In this document: piece after piece, positions 1-6,619 of the stretch
Numbering within the stretch: the first letter of the stretch is position 1
How the letters are laid out: the number at the start of each line of letters is the position of its first letter
NCBI GenBank assembly: GCA_024762895.1
Contig: JANTGN010000048.1
Span: forward strand, 1-15,246
Length of the DNA: 15,246 nt
Origin: Thiotrichales bacterium
GTDB taxonomy: Bacteria; Pseudomonadota; Gammaproteobacteria; J044
Direction: 5' to 3'
Position numbers and translations under genes: made by a program
Notes under the pieces: generated by a model
What the model saw: only the letters and a program-made list of their open reading frames with translations
Told to the model about the DNA's origin: nothing
Database searches by the model: none

Positions 1-1044
1 TCCGGAGAACTGGCCCGCAAGCTGGTGAAGGGGGTGCGTGATGCAGGCGGTATCTGGACCCTGAAGGACCTAAGCCAATATAAACTGGTTAAGCGAAGGC
101 CGGTTACTGGCACATTCCATCATATGAAGGTCACCACGGCAGCTCCCCCATCATCGGGTGGCGTAGTCCTGGTCGAGATCCTGAATATTCTCGAGGGCTA
201 TGACTGGTCAAACCTGAATGAAAGGGAGCGTACCCAAAGGCTCATCGAGGCCATGCGACGAGCCTATCGTGATCGTGCCGAGTACCTGGGCGACCCGGAT
301 TTCGTCGATATGCCGCTCAAGCGGCTACTTAGCAAGGAGTATGCAGAATCACTCAGGCTGGGTATCAAGGCCGACCAGCCTACTCCCAGTTCGACCCTGC
401 CACCAATACCCGTATCCGGGGCTAAGGGCAGGGATACGACGCATTTTTCAATCCTTGATGCCGAGGGGAACCGAGTGTCGGCGACCCTCTCTGTTAATTA
501 TCCCTTTGGTTCCTGTTTTGTGGTACCGGGGACAGGGGTCCTGCTCAATGATGAGATGGATGATTTCTCGATGAAACCCGGTACCCCCAATGTCTATGGC
601 CTGGTCGGGGCCGAGGCCAACGCCATCGAGCCGGGAAAGCGTATGCTGTCAAGCATGACACCTACTTTCCTGGATGACGGTGAACGTCTGGCGATTCTTG
701 GTACACCCGGTGGCAGCCGAATCATCAGCATGGTACTGCTGGGGAGCCTGGAGTTCTTTGCAGGGGGCGATGCAAAGGCCATCGTGTCGCGACCCAGGTT
801 TCATCATCAGTATCTGCCAGACCAGGTACAGCATGAGGCCGATGCCTTTGGCATGGATGTATTACAGGCACTGAATCATATGGGTTACACCATGAAGGTT
901 CAGGATCAGGCCTATGGCAATATGCAGGCAATCGTCATGGATAGGCAAAGCGGTCAGGTTCAGGCGGCATCGGATCCTCGAGGCATAGGGCAGGCGGAGG
1001 TCATTCTGTTCCCCACGACCAAGGCGAGTCAACCCCGTCAATGA
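1..1044 (+). CDS. ggt: Gamma-glutamyltransferase (glutathione hydrolase), C-terminal part, 5' end outside window
   Basis: The reading frame is open from base 1, so the gene starts upstream; 347 residues are visible. Members of this N-terminal nucleophile family cleave the gamma-glutamyl bond of glutathione in the periplasm and mature by self-cleavage into large and small subunits. The cleavage site and nucleophile threonine are clear in RDTTHFSI, first Thr codon at 436-438, so about 200 residues of the small subunit follow. Other family signatures are the NYPFG segment, LLNDEMDDFS (substrate-binding acidic residues; the second-position Glu is Gln in E. coli Ggt), a lid-loop segment PGTPNVYGLVG, the oxyanion-hole pair in LSSM, GTPGGSRI, PRFHHQ and ASDPR. 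The stop overlaps the next start by 4 nt (ATGA), suggesting co-translation. The family is certain. The physiological substrate and N-terminal signal peptide cannot be seen. Confidence 0.96.
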   Translation, partial: SGELARKLVKGVRDAGGIWTLKDLSQYKLVKRRPVTGTFHHMKVTTAAPPSSGGVVLVEILNILEGYDWSNLNERERTQRLIEAMRRAYRDRAEYLGDPDFVDMPLKRLLSKEYAESLRLGIKADQPTPSSTLPPIPVSGAKGRDTTHFSILDAEGNRVSATLSVNYPFGSCFVVPGTGVLLNDEMDDFSMKPGTPNVYGLVGAEANAIEPGKRMLSSMTPTFLDDGERLAILGTPGGSRIISMVLLGSLEFFAGGDAKAIVSRPRFHHQYLPDQVQHEADAFGMDVLQALNHMGYTMKVQDQAYGNMQAIVMDRQSGQVQAASDPRGIGQAEVILFPTTKASQPRQ

Positions 1045-1514
1045 ACCAGGTCAATCTGAAGCAGATGGAGTTTCAGGATATCGAGAAAAGTGAGCACTTT
1101 TTCGGTTATGCTGGATTCTGGAAGCGTCTTTTTGCCTTCGTTATCGACTGGTTTCTTATTGGCCTGATGATTGCCGCCCTGGGGATACTGATCAGTGGCA
1201 GTCTGGAATTGACGAATATGGTGACTGAGTCCGAGGGGCTGTTAGAGCTGGCGGGATTTATTGTGCCCTGGTTGTACTATGCTGGCATGGAAAGTTCCGA
1301 GCATCAGGCCACCCTGGGAAAGCTGGCACTGAATATCAGGGTAACGGACATGGCAGGACAGCGTATTGGATTTCTACGGGCTACCGTACGGCATTTTTCC
1401 AAGATCCTTTCCAGCATGCTGTTCCTGATTGGTTATATCATGATTGCCTTTACCACCAGAAAGCAGGGGCTGCACGATATCATTGCGGCCTGTCTGGTGA
1501 TTAATCGAGTCTAG
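1041..1514 (+). CDS. RDD-family integral membrane protein
   Basis: This 157-residue protein carries the RDD domain, named for a conserved Arg and two Asp. The first helix region begins YAGFWKRLFAFVIDWFL (Arg and Asp both present, near residues 23-39) and runs into a long hydrophobic stretch. A second hydrophobic segment near GFIVPWLYYAGM is followed by the typical SSEHQATLGKLALNIRV and TDMAGQRIGFLRATVRH blocks, then a last membrane segment and the closing RKQGLHDIIAACLV, where the third signature Asp sits. Three to four membrane helices are likely. Function in the family is mostly unknown; some members have been linked to ion transport. The start ATG overlaps the ggt stop by 4 nt, so the two are probably co-translated, but nothing here shows a functional link. 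Confidence 0.88.
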   Translation: MNQVNLKQMEFQDIEKSEHFFGYAGFWKRLFAFVIDWFLIGLMIAALGILISGSLELTNMVTESEGLLELAGFIVPWLYYAGMESSEHQATLGKLALNIRVTDMAGQRIGFLRATVRHFSKILSSMLFLIGYIMIAFTTRKQGLHDIIAACLVINRV

Positions 1515-1523
1515 GGGATTATT

Positions 1524-1539
1524 AGGGTCATGTGGCCCT
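1524..1539 (+). other. Short hairpin downstream of the RDD gene, weak terminator candidate
   Basis: AGGGTC at 1524-1529 can pair with GGCCCT at 1534-1539 (one G-T pair) around a 4-nt loop. It lies just after the RDD stop at 1514. No T-run follows, so it is at best a poor intrinsic terminator. Confidence 0.2.
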
Positions 1540-1598
1540 GAGTGAAAATCGCCGATGCCGGTGTATGGGACTATTCAACATAACTCACGTGATTTAAT

Positions 1599-1602
1599 GG
1601 AG
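1599..1602 (+). promoter_or_regulatory. Ribosome binding site deciding the FKBP start
   Basis: GGAG lies 6 nt before the ATG at 1609. It favours this start over in-frame ATGs at 1555 and 1597; only the start at 1609 places a normal signal peptide at the very N-terminus. Confidence 0.6.
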
Positions 1603-1608
1603 ATATCA

Positions 1609-2085
1609 ATGTTCATCCGTAATCCAGTTTTTCAGCTGACACTATTAATGGTCTTCCTCATGCCCCTGGGTGTCCAGGCAGAGAGCCTGATGGAAATCAA
1701 TGCGAGAGAGGGCAAGGCCTTTCTGGAAAAAAATGCCCAGTCGGAAGGCGTTAAGACTACCGCCAGCGGCCTGCAATACAAGGTCATCAAGGCCGGTACC
1801 GGAAAGCGCCCGGGCCCTCGCGATGTGGTCACCGTCAATTATGAAGGCCGGCACCTAAATGGCGAGGTCTTTGATAGTTCCTACAAACGGAACAAGCCTC
1901 TGCAATTTCCACTCAATCGTGTCATCAAGGGCTGGACCGAAGGTCTGCAGCTAATGCAGGAAGGGGCCAGGTATCAGCTCTATATACCCGCGAACCTGGC
2001 TTACGGAACCACAGGGGCAGGAAGGTCTATCGGTCCTGAAGAGACCCTCATCTTTGATGTCGAACTGATTAAGGTTGGGCGCTAG
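1609..2085 (+). CDS. Periplasmic FKBP-type peptidyl-prolyl cis-trans isomerase
   Basis: The 158-residue product should be an exported folding helper that isomerises X-Pro peptide bonds. The N-terminus MFIRNPVFQLTLLMVFLMPL ends in GVQA, a good signal peptide with likely cleavage after Ala24. A short linker with a NAREGKAFLEKNAQSEGV block resembles the segment just before the catalytic domain in FkpA/FklB-type proteins; the long dimerising N-domain of FkpA is absent. The FKBP domain (about residues 48-156) keeps the key pocket positions: NYEG (Tyr), EVFDSS (Phe-Asp), RVIKGWTEGL (Val-Ile and Trp), LAYG (Tyr) and LIFDVEL (Phe). It converges with mutM, the two stops being only 12 nt apart with no clear terminator between. 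The family call is secure. Specific clients are unknown. Confidence 0.94.
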   Translation: MFIRNPVFQLTLLMVFLMPLGVQAESLMEINAREGKAFLEKNAQSEGVKTTASGLQYKVIKAGTGKRPGPRDVVTVNYEGRHLNGEVFDSSYKRNKPLQFPLNRVIKGWTEGLQLMQEGARYQLYIPANLAYGTTGAGRSIGPEETLIFDVELIKVGR

Positions 2086-2097
2086 ACCTTATAAAAG

Positions 2098-2913
2098 CTA
2101 TCGCTGGCATTGGGGGCAGTAATAGCTGGATCTCTGTCCGATGGTGCTATTCCTAATGGCGGTGCCGCATTGAGGGCAGGGAAGGCCTGCCCTGCCATAG
2201 GCGTTTAACGACTGTTTGAAATAACCGGGTCTGCCATCTTCACGAACGAAGTCTTTTAATGTCGTACCCCCCTCTTTGATGGCCTTGCTCAGTATGGACC
2301 TGATGGCCTCGGCCAGCTGTTCATATCGCAGTCTGGATATTCTTCCAGCTGCACGTGCAGGATGGATGCCGGCGAGGAACAGGGATTCACTGGCATAGAT
2401 ATTTCCCACGCCCACCACGATATGGCTGTCCATAATGAAATTCTTCACCGGACTGCGGCGCTTTCGTGAAAGCTCGTAGAGGTGCCCGCCTGTAAAATCC
2501 GGGCTCAGGGGTTCGGGGCCCAGGCGGTGCAGTAGTTCATGTTGCTCAATCGGCTCACTGGTCCATAGTGCTGCTCCAAAACGCCTGGGATCATGCAATC
2601 GCAGCATCTTGTTATTGTCGAAACACAGATCGAGATGATCATGCTTTTGCGCCGGGGTGTTACAGGGCAGGATGCGCAGGTTGCCGGACATACCCAGGTG
2701 CAGGATCAGGGTGCCGCGGTCAAATGTCAGCAGGAGATATTTACCCCTTCTTTCAACCTTATGCAGGGTCTGTGTCTGCAGGCGCTTGCCAATACCGGTG
2801 GGTACGGGCCAACGCAGGCTTCGCTGACGCACCGTGACTGAACGAACCTGTTTCCCCTCGATATGGCCACGGATGCCACGCCTCGTCGTTTCTACCTCTG
2901 GCAATTCAGGCAT
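2098..2913 (-). CDS. mutM: Formamidopyrimidine-DNA glycosylase (Fpg/MutM)
   Basis: This bifunctional base-excision repair enzyme removes 8-oxoguanine and formamidopyrimidines and cuts the backbone by beta,delta-elimination. The 271 residues match the usual length. The N-terminus MPELPEVETTRRG supplies the catalytic proline (Pro2) and Glu3. The conserved Lys lies in ERRGKYL (Lys58 counting Met). VGVGNIYASESLFLAGIHP is the helix-two-turn-helix DNA-binding region. The C-terminal zinc finger has Cys246, Cys249, Cys266 and Cys269, with the conserved Arg of the finger in GQRSSYYC. It is the last gene of a minus-strand unit: its ATG lies 1 nt past the stop of the MipA/OmpV gene, and its ribosome binding site sits inside that gene's last codons. 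Such spacing implies translational coupling. All catalytic residues look intact. Confidence 0.97.
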   Translation of the reverse strand: MPELPEVETTRRGIRGHIEGKQVRSVTVRQRSLRWPVPTGIGKRLQTQTLHKVERRGKYLLLTFDRGTLILHLGMSGNLRILPCNTPAQKHDHLDLCFDNNKMLRLHDPRRFGAALWTSEPIEQHELLHRLGPEPLSPDFTGGHLYELSRKRRSPVKNFIMDSHIVVGVGNIYASESLFLAGIHPARAAGRISRLRYEQLAEAIRSILSKAIKEGGTTLKDFVREDGRPGYFKQSLNAYGRAGLPCPQCGTAIRNSTIGQRSSYYCPQCQR

Positions 2914-2914
2914 G

Positions 2915-3745
2915 TTATCTCCAGATCTCGGATGTTCCGATGGTTTTCTTTGAGCGAACGAAGTTCCAGGTCATGGCGATGCCACCCATCAGGTAATCCT
3001 CGGTTTCAACCAGGGGGCTGTCCTGGAAGGTGGCGCCAGACAGGTTGTCGTAACGAACAAAGACGCTAAACCAGAAATTCCTGCCCCTGCGAGTTGCGTT
3101 CAGTAACGTCGAGGTACCACTAAATCCGGCGCCGGCCTCATAGGCCGAACGTTCCAGGGTGACATACTCGGGAGCGACACTGTAGTAATAATCATTGTAT
3201 TTCTGACTCGCAAACAGCGGCCCGATATTAAAACCGATCTCCCACTTTTTATAGGACTGCGGCATGTCCAGATTGAGGTGTGGGTAAAAGACCCAGCCTA
3301 TGAACTCGTTTTCCCTGATGTTGGTGGCCAGTACACCGCGCAGGGGGAGCATAATTCGCGCCCTGTGGCTTTCCTTCTGGTAGAGCGTGACCTCCATGGA
3401 GGGGCCGACTTCCAGTGTAGGCAGGAGGTCTGGCATACCCTCTCGCGCCTTATTGTCATCACTGTCCGCAGGAATAGAGCCATTGATACTAATATTGAGT
3501 TTTACCCGGTCCTGGTTGAAAAAGGTACCACGAAGGCCATCACGGTCAAAACGCAGATTTTCACCGCGATAGACAAAATAGGGGATGGGGGCCGCGTAGG
3601 TGCTACGGTTTTTGGCACCGCGGTAGTCATTGGCCGTCAGGACACCGGCGCCGAGTCCAAATTCCCAGAGCGGCAGTTCCTGGGCAAGGCTATTCATGCA
3701 GGACAGAGAAAGCAGGAGGACGGTAATCCACCTAGCAAGGGGCAT
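2915..3745 (-). CDS. MipA/OmpV-family outer-membrane protein
   Basis: The 276-residue protein begins with a signal peptide (MPLARWITVLLLSLSCMNSL, cleavage likely after the Ala of SLAQ). The mature start, LWEFGLGAGVLTANDYRGAK followed by an APIPYFVYRGENLRFDRDGL block, is typical of the MipA/OmpV family: predicted beta-barrels of the outer membrane, first described as a murein hydrolase scaffold protein (MipA) and a Vibrio porin-like protein (OmpV). Alternating hydrophobic and polar strands rich in Tyr, Trp and Phe continue to LMGGIAMTWNF near residue 262. A 14-residue polar tail follows, whereas barrels usually end at the terminal aromatic residue. The start ATG overlaps the chorismatase 3' end by 14 nt and has a GAGG ribosome site 6 nt upstream. 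Its job here is unknown. A role in outer-membrane handling of the pigment is possible but only inferred from position. Confidence 0.85.
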   Translation of the reverse strand: MPLARWITVLLLSLSCMNSLAQELPLWEFGLGAGVLTANDYRGAKNRSTYAAPIPYFVYRGENLRFDRDGLRGTFFNQDRVKLNISINGSIPADSDDNKAREGMPDLLPTLEVGPSMEVTLYQKESHRARIMLPLRGVLATNIRENEFIGWVFYPHLNLDMPQSYKKWEIGFNIGPLFASQKYNDYYYSVAPEYVTLERSAYEAGAGFSGTSTLLNATRRGRNFWFSVFVRYDNLSGATFQDSPLVETEDYLMGGIAMTWNFVRSKKTIGTSEIWR

Positions 3746-4712
3746 GCATGGCCTCGATTTCTATCAGCAGGTCGCTACGGCAGATATCACCCTGCAGTAA
3801 CTGCACTCGTACTGTTGATCCCAGTCGTTCGTGGATGTGGCCGAGTAGCGCTTCGGTATTGACGGGATCTCGAATATACATGCGCATCAGGCCAAGATCA
3901 CCGACCTGGTTGCAATGCAGTTCGTGGTCTTGCTGGGCGCTGTCCAGGACGATACGCAGGTTGGTCAGGGTCTCGTCCAGTTGCGCCAGAGGGTCGTCGG
4001 CATGCAGGGTCTCGTGGCCGACTATGCTGGCGGTGCCGGAAATATAGAGATGAGACCACTCGGTCAGGGTTGCACGGGAAAAGGTGGGGCTTTTCGGACC
4101 ATACTGCTGAGGATAGTAAAAGGCACTGACCTGTCGTGCATTCTCTATCTGGATCCCCGGCTTTTTACTGGCAACAAAATAGACCAGCAGGCCTTCCCCC
4201 AGGGTGCCAATGGCAGTGGCGGCCGGGAGTTGCTCATTGGGGAAATGCCAGGCCTCTAGGGCCTGGTGGCGGCCTACACAAAAAGACCGATAACGCTCCA
4301 GTCCTTCTACCTCGAGGTTGATCCGGGGGAAATAGTTCCACATGCGTAACAGGCTGGGAAAGCCTGCCTGTTCCAGGGCGTCATGTATATGTTGATAGGC
4401 CCTGGCAGAGGCATGGGCAAGATCCTGATCGGCGGCATCATCCAGCAACAGGGACCCGAAAAGAAACTGATCGCAATACTGATAGCGGACTGGCCCAAAT
4501 TCAGACCGATGTAATTCCTGCTCGCTACGCCAGACCTCAATCAGGTGCTCACCCAGTGGGGGCAGCGCGATCTGGATCATGCCTGGATGTTCAGGATCCA
4601 CCTTGGTCGTGTGACCGTATCGAACGATGGCGAAGTTGCGCGGGTCCTGCTTAAGCGCATCGAACTCGCTGGCCGAATGCAATTCGACGCAGTAGGGGGC
4701 CTGGGTACTCAT
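3732..4712 (-). CDS. Chorismatase of the FkbO/Hyg5/XanB2 family (hydroxybenzoate-forming)
   Basis: Family members hydrolyse chorismate without metal or cofactor. FkbO types give a dihydroxy-cyclohexadiene acid, Hyg5 types 3-hydroxybenzoate, and XanB2 of Xanthomonas both 3- and 4-hydroxybenzoate for xanthomonadin and ubiquinone. From the chosen ATG the protein has 326 residues, near the family norm. Visible blocks are YRSFCVGRHQA (141-151), LPAATAIG (162-169), the strongly conserved QIENARQVSAFYYPQQYGPK region (188-207) with SPTFSRA after it, ISGTASIVGHETLH (224-237), ETLTNL (247-252) and the closing CRSDLLIEIEA (311-321), the YjgF/RidA-like end whose Glu pair lies near the active site in this fold. 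An in-frame GTG at 4805 would add 31 residues of unconvincing sequence. Which of the three subtypes this is cannot be settled by eye. No tyrosine ammonia-lyase gene is present in the window, which fits a chorismate-derived starter. Confidence 0.88.
   Translation of the reverse strand: MSTQAPYCVELHSASEFDALKQDPRNFAIVRYGHTTKVDPEHPGMIQIALPPLGEHLIEVWRSEQELHRSEFGPVRYQYCDQFLFGSLLLDDAADQDLAHASARAYQHIHDALEQAGFPSLLRMWNYFPRINLEVEGLERYRSFCVGRHQALEAWHFPNEQLPAATAIGTLGEGLLVYFVASKKPGIQIENARQVSAFYYPQQYGPKSPTFSRATLTEWSHLYISGTASIVGHETLHADDPLAQLDETLTNLRIVLDSAQQDHELHCNQVGDLGLMRMYIRDPVNTEALLGHIHERLGSTVRVQLLQGDICRSDLLIEIEAMHAPC
3752..3755 (-). promoter_or_regulatory. Ribosome binding site of the MipA/OmpV gene
   Basis: On the minus strand GAGG lies 6 nt upstream of the ATG at 3745, inside the end of the chorismatase gene. 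It supports both the start choice and translational coupling of the two genes. Confidence 0.55.
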
Positions 4713-4819
4713 GGGCGTGCGAACAACTGGATGTCGTTGCCGATAAGACAGGCTTCTGGAGTCGAGTTGTAGTGAGGAGCAGCCATGCTGATTATCTTGA
4801 GCCACAGAGAAAGGATGAC

Positions 4820-4825
4820 ATTATA
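4820..4825 (-). promoter_or_regulatory. Perfect -10 hexamer (TATAAT) facing the chorismatase gene
   Basis: Read on the minus strand the six bases match the sigma-70 -10 consensus exactly and lie about 108 nt before the chosen ATG. The expected -35 position is a poor match, so this is a candidate only. Confidence 0.4.
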
Positions 4826-4866
4826 CATGGCGGGCCGTTGGATTCATCGTAGGGTTTGAAATGGCC

Positions 4867-4877
4867 TTGATTATCAA
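4867..4877. repeat. Perfect 11-nt palindrome, possible operator
   Basis: TTGAT and ATCAA flank one central T. It lies roughly midway in the AT-rich half of the divergent region, directly upstream of the plus-strand -10 candidate, where a regulator of the pigment operon could bind. Short palindromes also occur by chance. Confidence 0.3.
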
Positions 4878-4921
4878 CTGGGTATACAATTCCGACCCAT
4901 CAAAGCCATGCAGAGTCGAAG

Positions 4922-5677
4922 ATGCCGGAAGAACCCTCCAAGTACAGCCTGCCACCACACCCGGTGTTAAAGGATTATTATCAGGACGAAGTGGCACGCA
5001 AAAAGCGTGTCAAACATCTGTTTGATTCAACGGCCGAGCATTATGACTGGATTAATAAGGTCATGAGTTTCGGGACCGGAGAGCGCTATCGGCTGGAGGC
5101 CCTGGAACGTGCGGGCCTGAAGGCGGGGATGTCGGTAATGGATATAGGCTGTGGAACAGGCGTACTTGCTCGTCATGAAATGGATGTGGTCGGGCCTGAG
5201 GGTTTTGTCGTGGGTGTCGACCCCAGTAGCGGTATGCTGGCTGAGGCCGTTAAGCGGGGCGTGCATCAGGTGGCCATGGGGCGGGGTGAAAAATTACCTC
5301 TGCAGGACCAAAGCGTCGACTTTGTGACCATGGGTTATGCCTTGCGTCATGTCGCGGATCTGGCCGAGACCTTTGCGGAATACCTGCGTGTGCTCAAACC
5401 GGGTGGCACGGTATTACTGTTGGAGATCGCGCCGCCCAGATCCCGCCTGGGTTACCAGTTCACTAAATTTTATATGAAATACCTGATACCCCTGGTCACC
5501 CGCCTTGGGACGCGTGACAAGAATGCCCAGGTACTGATGTCCTATTACTGGGATACGGTGGAGCAATGTGTGCCCCCCAGGCTGATATTGGAGGCGCTGG
5601 AAAAGGTCGGGTTTGTTGAGGCGAAAAGGCATGTATTATTCGGCATCTTCGGCGAATATACAGCTAAACGTCCTTAA
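4922..5677 (+). CDS. UbiE/COQ5-like SAM-dependent methyltransferase of the pigment cluster
   Basis: This 251-residue class I methyltransferase opens the operon. The segment FDSTAEHYDWINKVMSFGTG (34-53) followed by ERYR resembles the N-terminal signature of UbiE/COQ5 C-methyltransferases. Motif I for S-adenosylmethionine is VMDIGCGTG (72-80), the acidic residue binding the ribose is Asp100 in VGVDPS, and later motifs are FVTMGYALRHV and VLKPGGTVLLLEIA. True UbiE proteins usually have an AGGTGD-type motif I, so this is probably a paralogue, not the quinone enzyme; no other ubiquinone gene is nearby. Characterised aryl polyenes often carry a ring methyl group, so C-methylation of the hydroxyaryl head is the best guess; O-methylation is possible. 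ATG at 4922 is preceded by only a weak purine stretch. Confidence 0.85.
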   Translation: MPEEPSKYSLPPHPVLKDYYQDEVARKKRVKHLFDSTAEHYDWINKVMSFGTGERYRLEALERAGLKAGMSVMDIGCGTGVLARHEMDVVGPEGFVVGVDPSSGMLAEAVKRGVHQVAMGRGEKLPLQDQSVDFVTMGYALRHVADLAETFAEYLRVLKPGGTVLLLEIAPPRSRLGYQFTKFYMKYLIPLVTRLGTRDKNAQVLMSYYWDTVEQCVPPRLILEALEKVGFVEAKRHVLFGIFGEYTAKRP

Positions 5678-5681
5678 ATGT

Positions 5682-5687
5682 TATAAT
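5682..5687 (+). promoter_or_regulatory. TATAAT box before the ACP gene, internal promoter candidate
   Basis: A perfect -10 hexamer lies 42 nt before the ACP start, in the only sizeable gap (51 nt) of the operon. The -35 position at 17 nt spacing is a poor match, so this is low confidence. Confidence 0.25.
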
Positions 5688-5728
5688 TCGCTATTGCTTT
5701 CTATATAGAGTTGGAGATTGTTTAGAAT

Positions 5729-5989
5729 ATGACCCCAATGGAATGTGAAGTTGCAGAGATGATTATCGAGTCTTTAAATCTCGAGGACACACAGGTTGAG
5801 GATATCGAGCCAGAGGCCGCCCTTTTCGGGGAAGGGCTGGGGCTGGATTCCATCGACGCCCTGGAGTTATCTCTGGCAATCTCTCAGCGCTATGGTTTTC
5901 AGATCAAGTCTGATGATAGTGAAAATCAGCGCATATTCTCCTCTCTGAAAACGCTGACTCAGCATATAGAAGCTAACCGCGGAAACTGA
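5729..5989 (+). CDS. Acyl carrier protein
   Basis: This small 86-residue acidic protein has the phosphopantetheine attachment motif GLGLDSIDALEL. Ser41 is the residue expected to carry the 4'-phosphopantetheine arm, and the following helix is typical of ACPs. It should hold the hydroxybenzoyl starter, the growing polyene, or both, in the cytoplasm. It sits directly before the COG4648 gene and AMP-ligase gene, the usual order in aryl polyene clusters; XanC of Xanthomonas is the comparable protein. The ATG at 5729 is the first possible start, because an in-frame TAG lies two codons upstream. A GGAG at 5713-5716 is rather far (12 nt) for a strong ribosome site. Many related clusters encode two ACPs in a row; only one is found here. 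Confidence 0.93.
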   Translation: MTPMECEVAEMIIESLNLEDTQVEDIEPEAALFGEGLGLDSIDALELSLAISQRYGFQIKSDDSENQRIFSSLKTLTQHIEANRGN

Positions 5990-6004
5990 AGCGGCAGTCA
6001 TAAG

Positions 6005-6619
6005 ATGTCACTCTTTCTGACATTGCTGCTGGTCTCCTATCCACTGGTCATCCATCTGAGTATTAGAGCTGAACGAGCAGATATCGCGATCTATTTCATC
6101 GCCGCTATCCTTTTATTACCCCTGCTATTCAGGGTGTTACGGGCACGGCGTCCAGCCCTGTGGATGCTGGCCATGGCTGGTCTTTCGTTAATGGTCGGGT
6201 ATCTGGGATATCGCTATGCCGCTTCAATGATCGTCATCCCGCCCCTTTTGATCTTTAGTGGTTTGTTCCTGTTTTTTGGTTATTCCCTGAGAACCGAAGG
6301 GACCCCGGTGATTACCCGTTTTGCCGAATTGATCCTGGGTGAGGTGGAGCCGGATGTGCGTGCCTATACGCGCAAGGCCACGATGGCCTGGATGATCTTT
6401 TTTCTGGTTATGTTACTGATTTCTCTGGGCCTGGCCCTGTGGGCGCCTCTGCCAGCCTGGTCCTGGTTCACCAATTTCATGGCCTATATCCTGATTGCTG
6501 TGATGTTTGTCGTTGAGTTTGCGGTACGGCGATACTGTCTGCCCCACCATGTGGATTACAGTTTTTTCGAGTTCCTGCGTAATCTCAGGAGAGTGGATTA
6601 TCGACATGTCATTAAATAA
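6005..6619 (+). CDS. COG4648-type multi-pass membrane protein of aryl polyene clusters
   Basis: The 204-residue protein has about six hydrophobic segments: one at the N-terminus (MSLFLTLLLVSYPLVI), a pair around residues 27-42 and 51-68, one near 75-93, then after a polar loop two more near 126-145 and 152-170. The loop contains GEVEPDVRAYTRKATMAW, and the C-terminus is a conserved-looking basic tail with FFEFLRNLRRVDYRHV. This architecture and its place between ACP and AMP-ligase match the uncharacterised COG4648 protein found in most aryl polyene loci. Its biochemical role is unknown; a part in membrane docking of the synthase or in transport is often supposed. The last 14 nt overlap the AMP-ligase start. 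Confidence 0.8.
   Translation: MSLFLTLLLVSYPLVIHLSIRAERADIAIYFIAAILLLPLLFRVLRARRPALWMLAMAGLSLMVGYLGYRYAASMIVIPPLLIFSGLFLFFGYSLRTEGTPVITRFAELILGEVEPDVRAYTRKATMAWMIFFLVMLLISLGLALWAPLPAWSWFTNFMAYILIAVMFVVEFAVRRYCLPHHVDYSFFEFLRNLRRVDYRHVIK

Larger units (their letters stand above)
4713..4921. promoter_or_regulatory. Divergent control region between chorismatase and the aryl polyene operon
   Basis: These 209 nt separate the two opposite start codons. On the minus strand a perfect TATAAT (plus-strand 4820-4825) could serve the chorismatase unit, giving a leader of about 100 nt to the ATG at 4712; no good -35 hexamer is seen 16-18 nt upstream. On the plus strand the AT-rich GTATACAAT (4882-4890) is the best -10 candidate for the operon, with no well-spaced -35. 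Next to it lie a perfect 11-nt palindrome TTGATTATCAA (4867-4877) and an inverted pair TGGGT/ACCCA (4879-4883 and 4895-4899) flanking that -10 candidate. An activator- or repressor-controlled shared promoter would explain weak -35 boxes. This is inference from sequence alone. Confidence 0.45.

Noticed and set aside
1524..1539. Hairpin as a true terminator
   Set aside because: The stem is short, includes a G-T pair and no T-run follows; listed only as a weak candidate.
3278..3862. Long plus-strand open frame of 194 codons opposite the MipA/OmpV gene
   Set aside because: It lies antisense across a clear signal-peptide protein and into the chorismatase, shows no domain and has no ribosome site; it is a shadow frame.
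4713..4805. GTG start at 4805 adding 31 residues to the chorismatase
   Set aside because: The extra residues show no family similarity and the leader from the likely -10 box would be only a few nt; ATG 4712 gives a normal family length.
4922..5677. Annotation as the ubiquinone/menaquinone enzyme UbiE itself
   Set aside because: Motif I differs from typical UbiE and the gene opens a pigment operon with no quinone genes nearby.
6507..6605. Upstream in-frame extension of the AMP-ligase
   Set aside because: It would overlap the COG4648 gene by over 100 nt and adds residues unlike the family N-terminus; ATG 6606 with a 14-nt overlap is simpler.
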